DNA of 64,000 nt from Roseomonas gilardii subsp. gilardii (lineage in GTDB: Bacteria; Pseudomonadota; Alphaproteobacteria; Acetobacterales; Acetobacteraceae). Made by a program: the position numbers and the translations under genes. A model generated the notes under the pieces. It ran no database searches. It saw nothing but the letters and a program-made list of their open reading frames with translations, and was not told the DNA's origin. Where the stretch lies: contig NZ_CP095554.1 of NCBI RefSeq assembly GCF_023078375.1, positions 1 to 64,000 of the forward strand. Reading direction: 5' to 3'. Positions 8,184-17,066 of the stretch are shown here, piece by piece; position 1 is the first letter of the stretch, and each line of letters opens with the position of its first letter.

Positions 8184-9689
8184 TTATCCGCCATGCGGGT
8201 CGTCATGCACCATGTCGAGGTCGCCGAAGCGGGTGAATTCGCCTTCGAAGAAGAGCGGGATCGTGCCGGTGGGGCCATGGCGCTGCTTGGCGATGATGAG
8301 CTCGGCCTTGTTGTGCGCGCGCTCCATGTCCTGCTGCCACTTGTCCATCGCCTCGGCGTATTTCTCCGAGTTGTCGAAGTTCAGCTGCTTCGGCGCGCGC
8401 TGCGCCAGATAGTATTCGTCACGGTAGACGAACATCACCACGTCGGCATCCTGCTCGATCGAGCCGGATTCACGCAGGTCGGCGAGCTGCGGCCGCTTGT
8501 CCTCGCGCGACTCGACCTGCCGGGAAAGCTGGGACAGGGCGATCACCGGCACCGACAATTCCTTGGCGATGGCCTTCAGCCCCTGGGTGATCTGCGAGAT
8601 CTCCAGCACGCGGCTTTCCGGCCGGGAACCGGCGGCGGGGCGCATCAGTTGCAGGTAGTCCACCACGATCATGTCCAGCCCGCGCGTGCGCTTGAGCCGG
8701 CGGCAGCGGGTGCGCAGCGCGGAGATGGTGATGGCCGGCGTGTCGTCGATGAAGATCGGCAGCGTGGCCAACTCGCGCGAGGTTTCCACGAAACGGTCGA
8801 AGTCGCGCTGCGAGATCTCGCCGCGCCGGATACGGTCGCCCGAGATCCGCGAATTTTCCGACAGGAGGCGGGTGGCGAGCTGGTCCGCGCTCATTTCCAG
8901 CGAGAAGATCGCGACCCCGCCCTTGGGCACGGCGTTCGGGTTCTCCGCCTGGGCCTCGCGCAGGATGGCGCGGGCGGCGCCGAAGGCGATCTTGGTGGCC
9001 AGCGCCGTCTTGCCCATGGCCGGGCGCCCGGCGAGGATCAGCAGGTCCGAGGGATGCAGGCCGCCCATCTTGGCGTCCACGTCGCGCAGCCCGGTGGACA
9101 GGCCGGACACGCCGGAACCGTTGGTGAAAGCCTTCTCCGCCATCTCCACGGCGCGGACCATGGCGCGCTCGAAGGTGATCAGCGCGCCCTCGTTGCCGCC
9201 TTCCTTGGCGAGGTCGAAGAGCGCCTGCTCGGCGGCTTCCAGCTGCTCCTTGCCGTCCAGTTCGGCCTCGACCCCGAAGGCGCGGTTCACCACCACCTCC
9301 CCCAGGTCGATCAACTGCCGCCGCAGCCAGGCGTCATGGATGACCTTGGCGTATTCACCGGCATTGATGATACCGACCATGGCGGAGAGAAGCTGGGCCA
9401 GGTAGGCCGGGCCGCCCACCTCGTCGAGCTGGCCGGAATGCTCGAACTCGGCGCGCAGTGTCACCGCGTCGGCAAGCTGCCCCGCCTCGATTCGCCGCTG
9501 GATGGAGGCGTAGATCCGGCCATTCACCGGATCGGCGAAATGCTCCGGCGCGAGGAATTCCGAGACCCGCTCATAAGCCTTGTTGTTGGCCAGAAGGGCC
9601 CCCAGCAAGGCCATTTCCGCCTCCAGATTCTGCGGAGGCAGGCGCTGGGACAGGCCCAGCAGGCCGCTGTTCTGGTCGAGCGCGTTCAT
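8184..9689 (-). CDS. dnaB: Replicative DNA helicase DnaB
   Basis: A 501-residue hexameric helicase that unwinds DNA at the replication fork. The N-terminal domain starts LPPQNLEAEMALLGALL; the RecA-like C-terminal domain begins near GVSGLSTGLRDVDAKMGGL. Walker A is GRPAMGKT, followed by DMIVVDYLQLM (Walker B) and SQLSRQVESREDKRPQLADLRESGSIEQDADVV. The length is normal, and no intein is present. It stands alone, divergent from the acyltransferase across a 247-bp gap. Confidence 0.96.
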   Translation of the reverse strand: MNALDQNSGLLGLSQRLPPQNLEAEMALLGALLANNKAYERVSEFLAPEHFADPVNGRIYASIQRRIEAGQLADAVTLRAEFEHSGQLDEVGGPAYLAQLLSAMVGIINAGEYAKVIHDAWLRRQLIDLGEVVVNRAFGVEAELDGKEQLEAAEQALFDLAKEGGNEGALITFERAMVRAVEMAEKAFTNGSGVSGLSTGLRDVDAKMGGLHPSDLLILAGRPAMGKTALATKIAFGAARAILREAQAENPNAVPKGGVAIFSLEMSADQLATRLLSENSRISGDRIRRGEISQRDFDRFVETSRELATLPIFIDDTPAITISALRTRCRRLKRTRGLDMIVVDYLQLMRPAAGSRPESRVLEISQITQGLKAIAKELSVPVIALSQLSRQVESREDKRPQLADLRESGSIEQDADVVMFVYRDEYYLAQRAPKQLNFDNSEKYAEAMDKWQQDMERAHNKAELIIAKQRHGPTGTIPLFFEGEFTRFGDLDMVHDDPHGG

Positions 9690-9936
9690 CCCGCCAGTCT
9701 AGCCTCTTTCCGCCCGTGCCGTCCTCTCCCGCGCCGCTGTGGACAAGTGTGGATTCCGGGGATGATCCGTTCAAAATACTGATCGTGTTGGATTTTATCG
9801 CCAGGACAGGAATCGTGGCCCGTCCATTACCCTGCCTTGCCTCACTCCTTGTCTCACGGGGGCGTGAACAGGGACGGGACCGCATCGGGCGCTTCGGGGG
9901 TCCACGCATCCGCCCCCGGATGCTAGCCCCTCCCCC
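9690..9936. promoter_or_regulatory. Divergent intergenic region, dnaB / acyltransferase
   Basis: A 247-bp gap between two divergent starts. Bases about 9765-9810 are markedly AT-richer than their surroundings (TTCAAAATACTGATCGTG..GATTTTATCG), as expected for promoter elements of one or both genes. I cannot assign -35/-10 boxes with confidence. Confidence 0.4.
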
Positions 9937-11169
9937 ATGGCTGACTTCTACCCGCTGCCGCCCCTCTTTCTCGGGATGGGGCTGCTCCTGGCACTGGCCG
10001 CCACCCCACTCTGCCGCCCGGCGGATGCCCCGCCGGGACAGCCCGCCAGCCGGATGCCCGCCCTGGACGGGCTGCGCGGCCTCCTCGCCCTGGCGGTCTT
10101 CTTCCACCACGCCGCCATCTATCCCCGCCTCCTGGCCGGGCAAGGTTGGGGCCTGCCACCCGCCCATGTCTATGCGGTGATGGGCAAGGGGGCGGTCGGG
10201 ATGTTCTTCATCATCACCGGCTACCTCTTCTGGTCGAAGCTGCTGCGCGAGGAAGGGCGCCCCTCCTGGCTGGCCCTCTATGCCGGGCGCCTGTTCCGCA
10301 TCGGGCCGCTCTACCTCGTCGCTATCCTCGCCATGCTGGCCCTGCTCTTCGGGCGGGATGGCGGGGAGTTGCGGGAGCCGGCTTCCCAGGTCGCCGGACA
10401 GGTGGGCGAGTGGCTGCTGCTCGGCGCCGGCAACCGGCCCGACGTGAACGCCCATGCGGGCACCAACCTGCTCACCGCCGGCGTGACCTGGACCCTACAA
10501 TACGAATGGCTCTTCTACGCCAGCCTGCCGCTGATGGCCCTGCTGGCCCGGGCCGGGCGGCGGGAAACCTGGTTCACCCTGGCGCTGCTGCTGCTCTGCC
10601 TCGCCTGGGCCGGGGGGCATCTGGGGCCCTGGGCCGGGACGGACGAGCCCGGCTTCGTGGCGCTCTTCCTGATCGGCATGGCCTGCGCCTCGCTGGAGGC
10701 GCGCGGCCTCGGCCGTCCGCTGTCCGGCCCCGGCGTCTCCCCCTGGACCGACCGCGCCGCCTCCGTGCTCGTGGCGGGGCTGGTCGCCATCTGGTTCGGC
10801 GCCGTGCCCCTGCCGAACGATGCCGTCGCCCTGGCCATCATGGGGCTGGCCTTCTGGCTGGTCCGCTCGGGCTGCACCGTCTTCGGCCTGCTGACCCTGC
10901 GCGCCACGCGGCGCCTCGGCGATGCCAGCTACGGCATCTATCTGCTGCACGGGCTGGTCCTGGCCGTGGCCTTCGCCTTTCCCTGGGCGAAGCAGGCCGC
11001 CGCCACCCCGCTCGGCTTCTGGAGCGTGACGATCGCCTGCGGCATCCCGCTCATCGCCGCGGCCACCTTGCTCCACGCCCTGGTGGAACAGCCCGGCATC
11101 CGCACCGGCCGGCGGGTCGCCCGCTGGATCGGCCGGCGGCGCCTCCGGGCCGCCACGGTGGAGGACTAG
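9937..11169 (+). CDS. Acyltransferase 3 family membrane protein (OafA/YrhL-like)
   Basis: A 410-residue inner-membrane protein with about ten hydrophobic segments. The signature region RMPALDGLRGLLALAVFFHH holds the conserved Arg and His of the acyltransferase 3 fold, and IGPLYLVAIL and GDASYGIYLLHGLV fit the family. Members transfer acetyl or other acyl groups from the cytoplasm to surface glycans, lipid A parts or peptidoglycan. No SGNH domain is attached and there are no glycan-synthesis neighbours, so the acceptor is unknown. It is convergent with cfa. Confidence 0.85.
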   Translation: MADFYPLPPLFLGMGLLLALAATPLCRPADAPPGQPASRMPALDGLRGLLALAVFFHHAAIYPRLLAGQGWGLPPAHVYAVMGKGAVGMFFIITGYLFWSKLLREEGRPSWLALYAGRLFRIGPLYLVAILAMLALLFGRDGGELREPASQVAGQVGEWLLLGAGNRPDVNAHAGTNLLTAGVTWTLQYEWLFYASLPLMALLARAGRRETWFTLALLLLCLAWAGGHLGPWAGTDEPGFVALFLIGMACASLEARGLGRPLSGPGVSPWTDRAASVLVAGLVAIWFGAVPLPNDAVALAIMGLAFWLVRSGCTVFGLLTLRATRRLGDASYGIYLLHGLVLAVAFAFPWAKQAAATPLGFWSVTIACGIPLIAAATLLHALVEQPGIRTGRRVARWIGRRRLRAATVED

Positions 11170-11183
11170 CGGAGGCGGCACCT

Positions 11184-11202
11184 GGGGGAGCGCGGCTCCC
11201 CC
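11184..11202. terminator. Stem-loop between acyltransferase and cfa
   Basis: Perfect eight-base inverted repeat GGGGGAGC / GCTCCCCC around a GCG loop, between two convergent stop codons. It probably serves both transcripts; no T-run is present. Confidence 0.55.
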
Positions 11203-11218
11203 GGCGGGGCGGGCCGTG

Positions 11219-12451
11219 TCAGGCCAGTTGCGCCTTGATCCCCGCGGGCATTGGCTGGTGCTCCGCCTCGTACATGTAGTCCCGCGACAGCGGCAGGGTA
11301 TCGACCTTGCGTGTGAGCTGAAGCTGCCAGTTCATGTGCCCCATGTGCCGGAAGGCGAGCTCGGAGCCCACGAGATAGAACTCGAACATGCGGCAGAAGC
11401 GCTCGTCGTAGAGGGCCTGGATCGTGTCCCGGTTCGCGGCGAAGCGGCGGCGCCAATGGGCGATCGTCCTGGCGTAGTGCAGGCGCAGGATCTCGATATC
11501 CGTGGCCCAGAGCTTCTCCTTCTCCACCGCCGCCATCACCTCGCTCAGCGCGGGCGAGTAGCCGCCGGGGAAGATGTACTTGGCGATCCAGGGATTGGTG
11601 GAGCCCGGGCCGTCGGAGCGGCCGATCGCATGGATCAGCGCCGCGCCGTCCTCCTTCAGGATCTCGCGAACCTTGCGGAAGAAAGTGCGGTAATGCCCGA
11701 CGCCCACATGCTCGAACATGCCCACCGAGACGATCCTGTCCATCGGCCGGTTCCAGGCGCGATAGTCCATCAGCTCGAAGCGGACGCGGTCGGAAAGACC
11801 GGCCTCCTCGGCGCGCTTGCGCGCCTCCGCCAGTTGCTCGGTGGACAGGGTCAGCCCGGTCACGCGGGCCCCGTATTCCTTCGCCAGGGTCAGGGCCATG
11901 CCGCCCCAGCCGCAGCCGATGTCCAGGACCTCCAGATCCGGCCGGTCCAGCTTCAGCTTGGAGGCGATGTGGCGTTTCTTGAGAAGCTGCGCTTCCTCCA
12001 GCGTCTCGTCGCCCTTGGGGAAATAGGCGCAGGAATACTGCCGGTCACGGTCCAGGAAGAGGCTGTAGAGCCGGCCGTCGAGATCGTAGTGATGGGCGAC
12101 GTTGCGGCGGGAGCGCCCGGCGGGGTTGAGCTGGTCGAAACGGCGGCGCAGCCACCGGACCCGGTCCAGCACCATCTCGGCCCCGGGCGGGGTCTCGATG
12201 TAGTTCAGGGCCAGCACATCCATCAGTTCGAAAAGGCTGCAGCCCGCGGGCTCGATCTGCCCGTCCATATAGGCTTCGCCAACTCCGAGCCCCGGGTTCA
12301 GGGCGATGCGGCGGATGGCCACCTTGTCGTTGATCCGCATCCCCGCTTCCGGGCCGGGCTCCCGCCCCTGGAAGACCGTGGTCCGGCCCTCCGGCTCGTG
12401 CAGCACCAGACGCCCACGTCTGATCATCCGCGACAGCATTGCATGCAGCAT
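11219..12451 (-). CDS. cfa: Cyclopropane-fatty-acyl-phospholipid synthase
   Basis: A 410-residue SAM-dependent enzyme that adds a methylene bridge to unsaturated acyl chains of membrane phospholipids. The N-terminal lipid-binding part contains GVGEAYMDGQIE. The methyltransferase core has LDIGCGWGGMALTLAKEYGARVTGLTLS (SAM site), and QYSCAYFPKGDETLEEAQ and SVGMFEHVG are family hallmarks. The start at 12451 is preceded by GGAGG ten bases upstream; the open frame continues farther (to 12541), but that part is not family-like. The gene is monocistronic. Confidence 0.9.
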   Translation of the reverse strand: MLHAMLSRMIRRGRLVLHEPEGRTTVFQGREPGPEAGMRINDKVAIRRIALNPGLGVGEAYMDGQIEPAGCSLFELMDVLALNYIETPPGAEMVLDRVRWLRRRFDQLNPAGRSRRNVAHHYDLDGRLYSLFLDRDRQYSCAYFPKGDETLEEAQLLKKRHIASKLKLDRPDLEVLDIGCGWGGMALTLAKEYGARVTGLTLSTEQLAEARKRAEEAGLSDRVRFELMDYRAWNRPMDRIVSVGMFEHVGVGHYRTFFRKVREILKEDGAALIHAIGRSDGPGSTNPWIAKYIFPGGYSPALSEVMAAVEKEKLWATDIEILRLHYARTIAHWRRRFAANRDTIQALYDERFCRMFEFYLVGSELAFRHMGHMNWQLQLTRKVDTLPLSRDYMYEAEHQPMPAGIKAQLA

Positions 12452-12660
12452 CGCCGCATATCCTCCGCTGGCATGTGTACCGATAACGGAAGCTGGAGGC
12501 GCCGAGGCGTGGCTGTCCAGCACCCGGTCACATAGGGCCACGGCACCACTGTCGCATGAAAGGCACGATGAGATAAATTTAATGCAACATGCAGGCTAAC
12601 TATTTCAGTGCCGAAAATTTAACACACTGTTTCAAATTGGATTTTCGGCGGGAAACATGA
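12452..12660. other. Upstream region of cfa; no gene seen
   Basis: Together with the adjoining terminators this forms a 326-bp gap between cfa and rplI. Bases 12570-12660 are AT-rich for this genome (runs such as GATAAATTTAATGC and GAAAATTTAACAC), and it probably carries the cfa promoter. No small ORF or RNA gene is evident. Confidence 0.4.
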
Positions 12661-12696
12661 AAACCCCCGCCACCGGAGGTTCCGGGGCGGGGGTTT
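12661..12696 (-). terminator. Second terminator of the S6 operon
   Basis: Eleven-base perfect stem AAACCCCCGCC / GGCGGGGGTTT with a 14-base loop. Read leftward it ends in a T-rich stretch (GGGGGTTTTCATGTTT), so it fits a Rho-independent terminator backing up the one at 12716-12739. Confidence 0.7.
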
Positions 12697-12715
12697 CTGC
12701 ACACGCAAACATGAA

Positions 12716-12739
12716 AATGGCGGCGTCCCCGCCGCCATT
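12716..12739 (-). terminator. First terminator of the S6 operon
   Basis: Ten-base perfect stem AATGGCGGCG / CGCCGCCATT with a four-base loop, 38 bp beyond the rplI stop. On the transcribed strand the stem is followed by TTTTC. Confidence 0.75.
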
Positions 12740-12777
12740 CCCGACCGGAAGGACTCCGGGCGCAAGCGTCAGGACGC

Positions 12778-13344
12778 TCAGTCGCGGGCGGCGCCCAGCT
12801 CGGACAGCTCGGCGGCCAGCTCGGCCTCCAGGCTCTCCTCCTCGGCCTGCTGCTCGGCATGCAGGTCCTCGCCACGGGCCTGCTTGTCGGCCTCTTCCAC
12901 GGTGCGGGCGACATTCACCGTCACCGGGAAATCGACCTCCGGGTGCAGGGCGACATGCACGATGTGCAGGCCGGTGTCCTTGATCGGGTGCTGCAGCAGC
13001 ACCTGATCGCGGCCCACCGTCAGGCCGGCATCCTTGCAGGCATCGGCGATGTCGCGGGAGGTGACGGAACCATAGAGATTGCCGCCCTCGCCCGCCTGGC
13101 GGATCAGGGTGACGGAGAGCCCGTCCATGCGCTCGGCGACGCGCTCCGCTTCCTCACGCCGCTTGAGGTTCTGGGCCTCGAGCTGCGCGCGCTCCTCGTC
13201 GAAGCGCTTCAGGTTGGCGGCATTGGCGCGGATCGCCTTGCCCTGGGGGAGCAGGTAGTTGCGGGCATAGCCCGGGCGAACGGTCACGCGCTCGCCCATC
13301 TGGCCGAGATGCGGGACCCGCTGCATCAGGATGACTTCGATCAT
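12778..13344 (-). CDS. rplI: 50S ribosomal protein L9
   Basis: A 188-residue ribosomal protein that binds 23S rRNA at the base of the L1 stalk. The start [38 protein letters not shown] is the classic L9 N-terminal domain. A long helix follows ([28 protein letters not shown]), then the C-terminal domain ([19 protein letters not shown]). It ends in a Glu/Ala-rich acidic extension of about 35 residues beyond the 148-residue E. coli protein, as in many alphaproteobacteria. It is the last gene of rpsF-rpsR-DUF2232-rplI, followed by two terminators. Confidence 0.95.
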   Translation of the reverse strand: MIEVILMQRVPHLGQMGERVTVRPGYARNYLLPQGKAIRANAANLKRFDEERAQLEAQNLKRREEAERVAERMDGLSVTLIRQAGEGGNLYGSVTSRDIADACKDAGLTVGRDQVLLQHPIKDTGLHIVHVALHPEVDFPVTVNVARTVEEADKQARGEDLHAEQQAEEESLEAELAAELSELGAARD

Positions 13345-13357
13345 CGGGTTTGTTCTT

Positions 13358-14239
13358 TCAGGTTTGAGGGGGCTTGCGCCCGAACTGTTCGAACAGGCCG
13401 AGGCCGACCACGAGGGCCGCGGCCGGAACGGAGAAGAGGACGAGAACGAGGTAGAAGAGCACCAGCACCGGCCCGCGCGCCCGCGCATGCACCGCCGCCA
13501 GCCCCTGCAGGAACAGGGGCGTCAGCAGCGCCACGGCGACCACGCTGGCCATCAGCCCCGGCGCCAGCCAGGCGGCGGCGAGAGCCGCCACCGGCAGCAC
13601 CGGGTACCAGGCCGGCAGCCGGGCCGAGGACCAGGCGGGGGCCGGGCGCAGCGCCAAGCGCCGGCGGGACAGCCAGGCTTGGGCGCCGATGCCGCAGAGC
13701 ATCAGCGGCAGGGCCAGGGCCGCGCTCGCACCGGCGATGCCCAGGCGCACCAGCGCCGCGATGGTGGCATCGTCCGCCGTCAGGGCGGCCTCCTCCAGCA
13801 CCGGCTTGATCTGGGTCGCGATCGCCTGCTCCAGCGCCTCTCCGGTGACGAGGAGGGAGGCGATGCCGGTGATCGCCGGCCAGATGCCCAGCAGCGCCAG
13901 GGGCAGCGACAGGTCCAGCCGGTCGGGCCGGCGCAGCGCGGCGGCGAGGATGGTCACCGCCGGCAGCGCGGCCACCAGCAGGAAGACCACCGCGCCGTGG
14001 AAGCCCACCACCAGGAACAGCGCCAGCGCGCCCAGGGTCGCCCCCAGGCCCGCCGCGAACTGTCCCAGCGAGAGACCCGCCAGGAAGAGCGGCAGCGAGG
14101 ACGCCCAGAGCAGCAGCGTGCCGAGCGGCAGGCCACGGAAAGCCCACAGGCAGGCGGCCGTGCAGGCAAAGCCCGCCGCGCCGCCCGCCAGGACCCGCGT
14201 GTCGTTCAGGACGCCAGCCGTGGGGCGCATCGCCGCCAC
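13358..14239 (-). CDS. DUF2232 family membrane protein
   Basis: A 293-residue hydrophobic protein with about eight membrane segments, Ala/Leu-rich. Proteins of this family (YybS-like) sit between rpsR and rplI in many alphaproteobacteria, exactly as here, with 40 bp to rpsR and 13 bp to rplI. The function is not established. The start could be the ATG at 14239 or the one at 14230 ([10 protein letters not shown]). Confidence 0.75.
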   Translation of the reverse strand: MAAMRPTAGVLNDTRVLAGGAAGFACTAACLWAFRGLPLGTLLLWASSLPLFLAGLSLGQFAAGLGATLGALALFLVVGFHGAVVFLLVAALPAVTILAAALRRPDRLDLSLPLALLGIWPAITGIASLLVTGEALEQAIATQIKPVLEEAALTADDATIAALVRLGIAGASAALALPLMLCGIGAQAWLSRRRLALRPAPAWSSARLPAWYPVLPVAALAAAWLAPGLMASVVAVALLTPLFLQGLAAVHARARGPVLVLFYLVLVLFSVPAAALVVGLGLFEQFGRKPPQT

Positions 14240-14279
14240 CTTCTCCTATCCCGTTCCGTTCTCTGTTCCGCGCCGTCCG

Positions 14280-14561
14280 TCAGTCGTTGATGACGTAGGG
14301 CAGCAGCGCCAGGAAGCGGGCACGCTTGATGGCGTTCGCCAGCTCACGCTGCTTCTTGGCGGAGACCGCCGTGATGCGGGAGGGCACGATCTTGCCGCGC
14401 TCGCTCAGGAAGCGGCTCAGCAGGCGCACGTCCTTGTAGTCGATCTTCGGCGCGTTCGGGCCGGAGAAGGGGCAGGACTTGCGGCGGCGATAGAACGGAC
14501 GGCGGGCGCCGACGGCCGGGCGGCGGGCGGCGGGCGTCATGTCGGTGTTCGTGTCGGACAT
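14280..14561 (-). CDS. rpsR: 30S ribosomal protein S18
   Basis: A 93-residue small-subunit protein that pairs with S6 on the platform. The sequence has [15 protein letters not shown], the conserved [52 protein letters not shown] core, and a short variable N-terminal tail. It lies 6 bp downstream of rpsF in the same operon. Confidence 0.97.
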   Translation of the reverse strand: MSDTNTDMTPAARRPAVGARRPFYRRRKSCPFSGPNAPKIDYKDVRLLSRFLSERGKIVPSRITAVSAKKQRELANAIKRARFLALLPYVIND

Positions 14562-14567
14562 CGTGTC

Positions 14568-15032
14568 TTACTCCTCGCCCTGCGGCTGCTCGATCTCGTC
14601 GCGCGGACGCGCGCGGAATTCCTCGCGGTCGTCACGGTCGCGACGGCCCGAGGAGAAGCGGCCGGCCGGGCGCGGGCCACGGAAGCCACGGTCGCGCTCG
14701 CGGTCCTCGCCACGGCGGGCCAGGATGGCGGAGGGCTCGTCCGTGATCTCTTCCACGCGCAGCGTCATGTGGCGCAGCACGTCCTCGTTCAGGCCGAGCT
14801 GGCGCGCGACCTCCTGCTCGACGGCCGGGGCGCAGTCGAGGCCGAGGAGCATGTAGTGCCCCTTGCGGTTCTTCTTGATGCGGTAGGCGAGGCCGCGCAG
14901 GCCCCAGTACTCGCGCTTCTTCACCTCGCCGCCAGCCTCGGTCAGGATGGCGGTGACCTGATCGGCCACGGCCTCGACCTGCTGCTGCGTGAGCTCGTTA
15001 CGTGCGATCAGCACGGTTTCGTAAAGCGGCAT
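14568..15032 (-). CDS. rpsF: 30S ribosomal protein S6
   Basis: A 154-residue small-subunit protein, first gene of the operon. The conserved domain runs [22 protein letters not shown] to about residue 100 ([18 protein letters not shown]). A charged Arg/Asp/Glu-rich C-terminal tail of about 45 residues follows, as is common in alphaproteobacterial S6. The start at 15032 is fixed by the conserved MPLYE. Upstream in the leader is a probable S6:S18-binding hairpin. Confidence 0.96.
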   Translation of the reverse strand: MPLYETVLIARNELTQQQVEAVADQVTAILTEAGGEVKKREYWGLRGLAYRIKKNRKGHYMLLGLDCAPAVEQEVARQLGLNEDVLRHMTLRVEEITDEPSAILARRGEDRERDRGFRGPRPAGRFSSGRRDRDDREEFRARPRDEIEQPQGEE

Positions 15033-15055
15033 GAATTCTCCCTGCGGATGTCTCA

Positions 15056-15087
15056 GCCCATGGCCGGCATGGCGGGATGCCATGGGC
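15056..15087 (-). promoter_or_regulatory. Probable S6:S18 autoregulatory leader hairpin
   Basis: In the rpsF 5' leader, 24-55 bases before the start codon, the transcribed strand reads GCCCATGG, CAT, loop CCCGC C, ATG, bulge CCGG, CCATGGGC. The eight-base outer stem is perfect, a short inner stem follows, and the 3' bulge holds CCG. An rpsF leader hairpin with a bulged CCG that mimics the S6:S18 site on 16S rRNA is known from many bacteria; binding represses the operon. The match is by structure and position, not by computed covariance. Confidence 0.6.
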
Positions 15088-15359
15088 GCGAACGGGCATA
15101 GCCGGGCGCGATGCCTCACGCCCGGCAGGGTGCGGCGCGTTTAGACGGGTTTGCGCGGGAAGGAAAGCACTATCGGGGGCCGCGGCCCTGGCATGCGCCC
15201 CGCCCACCGCCGCCCGGAAGAAGCGGGGGGGGGGGGGAGAGCCGCGTGGCGGGACCCAGGCCGCTGGCACCATCGGGACGTGTTGCAGGTCACATCACAC
15301 CGCGCGGAAGCGGCGGATCATGCCTGAACCGAAACAAACGAGACAGGAGGAACCTTACC
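15088..15359. other. Gap between rpsF and the Cys-rich gene; holds a G13 tract
   Basis: Divergent promoter region for the S6 operon (leftward) and the Cys-rich gene (rightward). The notable feature is an uninterrupted run of 13 G residues at 15225-15237. No RNA gene or further ORF is recognised. Confidence 0.5.
15225..15237. repeat. Poly-G tract, 13 bases
   Basis: Thirteen consecutive G residues about 123 bp upstream of the start of the Cys-rich gene at 15360 and 193 bp upstream of rpsF. Such tracts are prone to slipped-strand changes in length and to sequencing error. Confidence 0.85.
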
Positions 15360-15830
15360 ATGGCCAAGAAATGTGGATGCACGACATCCTCGAAGGAAAC
15401 GAATGCAAAGACGCTGGCGGCCCGGGCGATGAAGCTCGCCCTGTCGCTTCCGGACGATGTCACCTGCCGGAAGAATTTCGCACCGCCGGAGGCGGAATTT
15501 CTGTCCGCCCTCCGGGACCTCGCCGCGGATTACAGCCTCGCGGCGCAATGGACGGAGAGCGAGGCCCGCTCGCACTACGAGGCCATGCGCTTCGCCGATG
15601 CCGCGATGGGCTATGCCTTCGCGGCGCGCATCAATAATGGCGGCGGCGGCGATTCCCCCTCCTGCACGTCGAGATGCGTGACGGAGAAGGACAATTGCCG
15701 CACCGGCTGCGACAACGACCCGGAGGCAGGCTATTTCTGCTACTTCGACTGCCGTCTGGCCTACATGGCCTGCCTCGCGGGCTGCGTCCACGGCGGCTTC
15801 TCGGGTGGCAACGGGCCGGTGATTGCCTGA
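15360..15830 (+). CDS. Small Cys-rich protein with paired CX3C motifs, unknown
   Basis: A 156-residue protein beginning MAKKCGCTTSS, with a strong ribosome-binding site (AGGAGG) ten bases upstream, so the start is well supported. It has 11 cysteines: 5, 7 and 36 near the N-terminus, then 102, 106, 113, 117, 127, 131, 138 and 142. The C-terminal eight form two copies of CX3C-X6-CX3C separated by nine residues, an internal duplication. Residues 40-92 are Ala-rich and probably helical, then a Gly run (INNGGGG) links to the Cys domain. There is no signal peptide or membrane segment. Paired CX3C motifs occur in small helical-hairpin peptides and metal-binding proteins, but I recognise no family, and no peptide-modification genes are adjacent. 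It may bind metal, form a disulfide-linked domain, or be a precursor peptide. Confidence 0.7.
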   Translation: MAKKCGCTTSSKETNAKTLAARAMKLALSLPDDVTCRKNFAPPEAEFLSALRDLAADYSLAAQWTESEARSHYEAMRFADAAMGYAFAARINNGGGGDSPSCTSRCVTEKDNCRTGCDNDPEAGYFCYFDCRLAYMACLAGCVHGGFSGGNGPVIA

Positions 15831-15890
15831 CACCCCCGCGAATGGGATCGTGCTTCGCTGGCGGTCATACGGGCCGCCGGCACGCCACCG

Positions 15891-17066
15891 TTAGCCGTGC
15901 GGCTTGAGCACGACCTTGATGCAGTTATCCTTTTTCTCGTGGAAAGTGTCGTAGAGATCCGGCCCGTCCTCCAGATTGGTGGAACGGTGGGTGATGATGA
16001 AGGAGGGGTCGACCTCCCCCTTCCGGATGCGCTCCAGCAGGGGCTTCATATAGCGGTGCATGTGGGTCTGCCCCGTCCTCATGGTCAGACCCTTGTTCAT
16101 GAAGGCGCCCATGGCCACCGGATCGAAACCCACATAGACCCCCGGCACGGAGACGATGCCGCCCGGGCGGCAGGCCAGGATCGCCTGGTTCAGGGCGAAG
16201 GCACGCTCCATGCTGATGGTCTTGCTCATCACCGCCGAGGCGAGTTTCTGCACCAGCGTGTCGGCGCCATGGCTCTCCATGCCGACCGCCTCGATCACCG
16301 CATCCGGCCCCAGCCCCTTGGTCAGTTCCAGGATGCTCTCCTGGACCTTGCCCTCGGCATAGTCGATCGTCTCGGCCCCGGCCTCCCGCGCCATGGCCAG
16401 GCGCTCCGGCACCGTGTCGATGGCGATCACCCGCTTCGCCCCGAGCAGGAAGCAGGATTTGATGGTGAGGATGCCGACCGGGCCGCAGCCCCAGACCGCG
16501 ATGGTCTCGCCGCCTTTTATGTCGCAATGGTCGGCGGCCATGTAGGCGGTCGGAAAGATGTCGGACAGGAAGAGCACCTGCTCGTCCGATAGCTCCTCCG
16601 GCACCTTCAGATGGGTGATGTCGGCATAGGGGATGCGAAGATATTCCGCCTGCCCGCCCGGGAAGCCGCCGGTGATGTGGGAGTAGCCGAAGAGCCCGGC
16701 GGTGGCGTAGCCGAACTGCTCCGCCTGCATCTTGCCATTGGGGTTGGTGCGCTCGCAGAGGCTCCAGTTGCCCCATTGGCACTGCCGGCAGGCGCCGCAG
16801 CAGATGGTGAAGGGCACCACGATCCGGTCGCCGACCTTCAGCGCGGTGTTGTCCTTGCCCACCTCGACCACCTCGCCCATGCATTCATGGCCGAGCACAT
16901 CGCCCTTCTCCATGGTCGGGACGAAGCCGCCCATGAGATGGAGGTCGGAACCGCAGATGGCGCAGGCCGTCACCTTGATGATGGCGTCGCGCCCATCCTG
17001 GATCTGTGGATCGGGAACCGTTTCACAGCGGATGCTGCCGCGGCCCTGCCAAGTGAGCGCTTTCAT
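15891..17066 (-). CDS. Zinc-dependent alcohol dehydrogenase (formaldehyde dehydrogenase-like)
   Basis: A 391-residue MDR-family oxidoreductase. The catalytic zinc site is seen in CAICGSDLHLMGG (Cys) and GHECMGEVVEVG (His-Glu), the structural zinc site in CCGACRQCQWGNWSLCE (four Cys), and the Rossmann motif in GCGPVGILTIKSCFLLGAKRVIAID. The long form with a TNPNGKMQ-type insert resembles glutathione-independent formaldehyde dehydrogenase and related NAD-dependent alcohol dehydrogenases. It is a single gene between the Cys-rich gene (convergent) and alaS (same strand, 132 bp upstream). The exact substrate is unknown. Confidence 0.85.
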   Translation of the reverse strand: MKALTWQGRGSIRCETVPDPQIQDGRDAIIKVTACAICGSDLHLMGGFVPTMEKGDVLGHECMGEVVEVGKDNTALKVGDRIVVPFTICCGACRQCQWGNWSLCERTNPNGKMQAEQFGYATAGLFGYSHITGGFPGGQAEYLRIPYADITHLKVPEELSDEQVLFLSDIFPTAYMAADHCDIKGGETIAVWGCGPVGILTIKSCFLLGAKRVIAIDTVPERLAMAREAGAETIDYAEGKVQESILELTKGLGPDAVIEAVGMESHGADTLVQKLASAVMSKTISMERAFALNQAILACRPGGIVSVPGVYVGFDPVAMGAFMNKGLTMRTGQTHMHRYMKPLLERIRKGEVDPSFIITHRSTNLEDGPDLYDTFHEKKDNCIKVVLKPHG

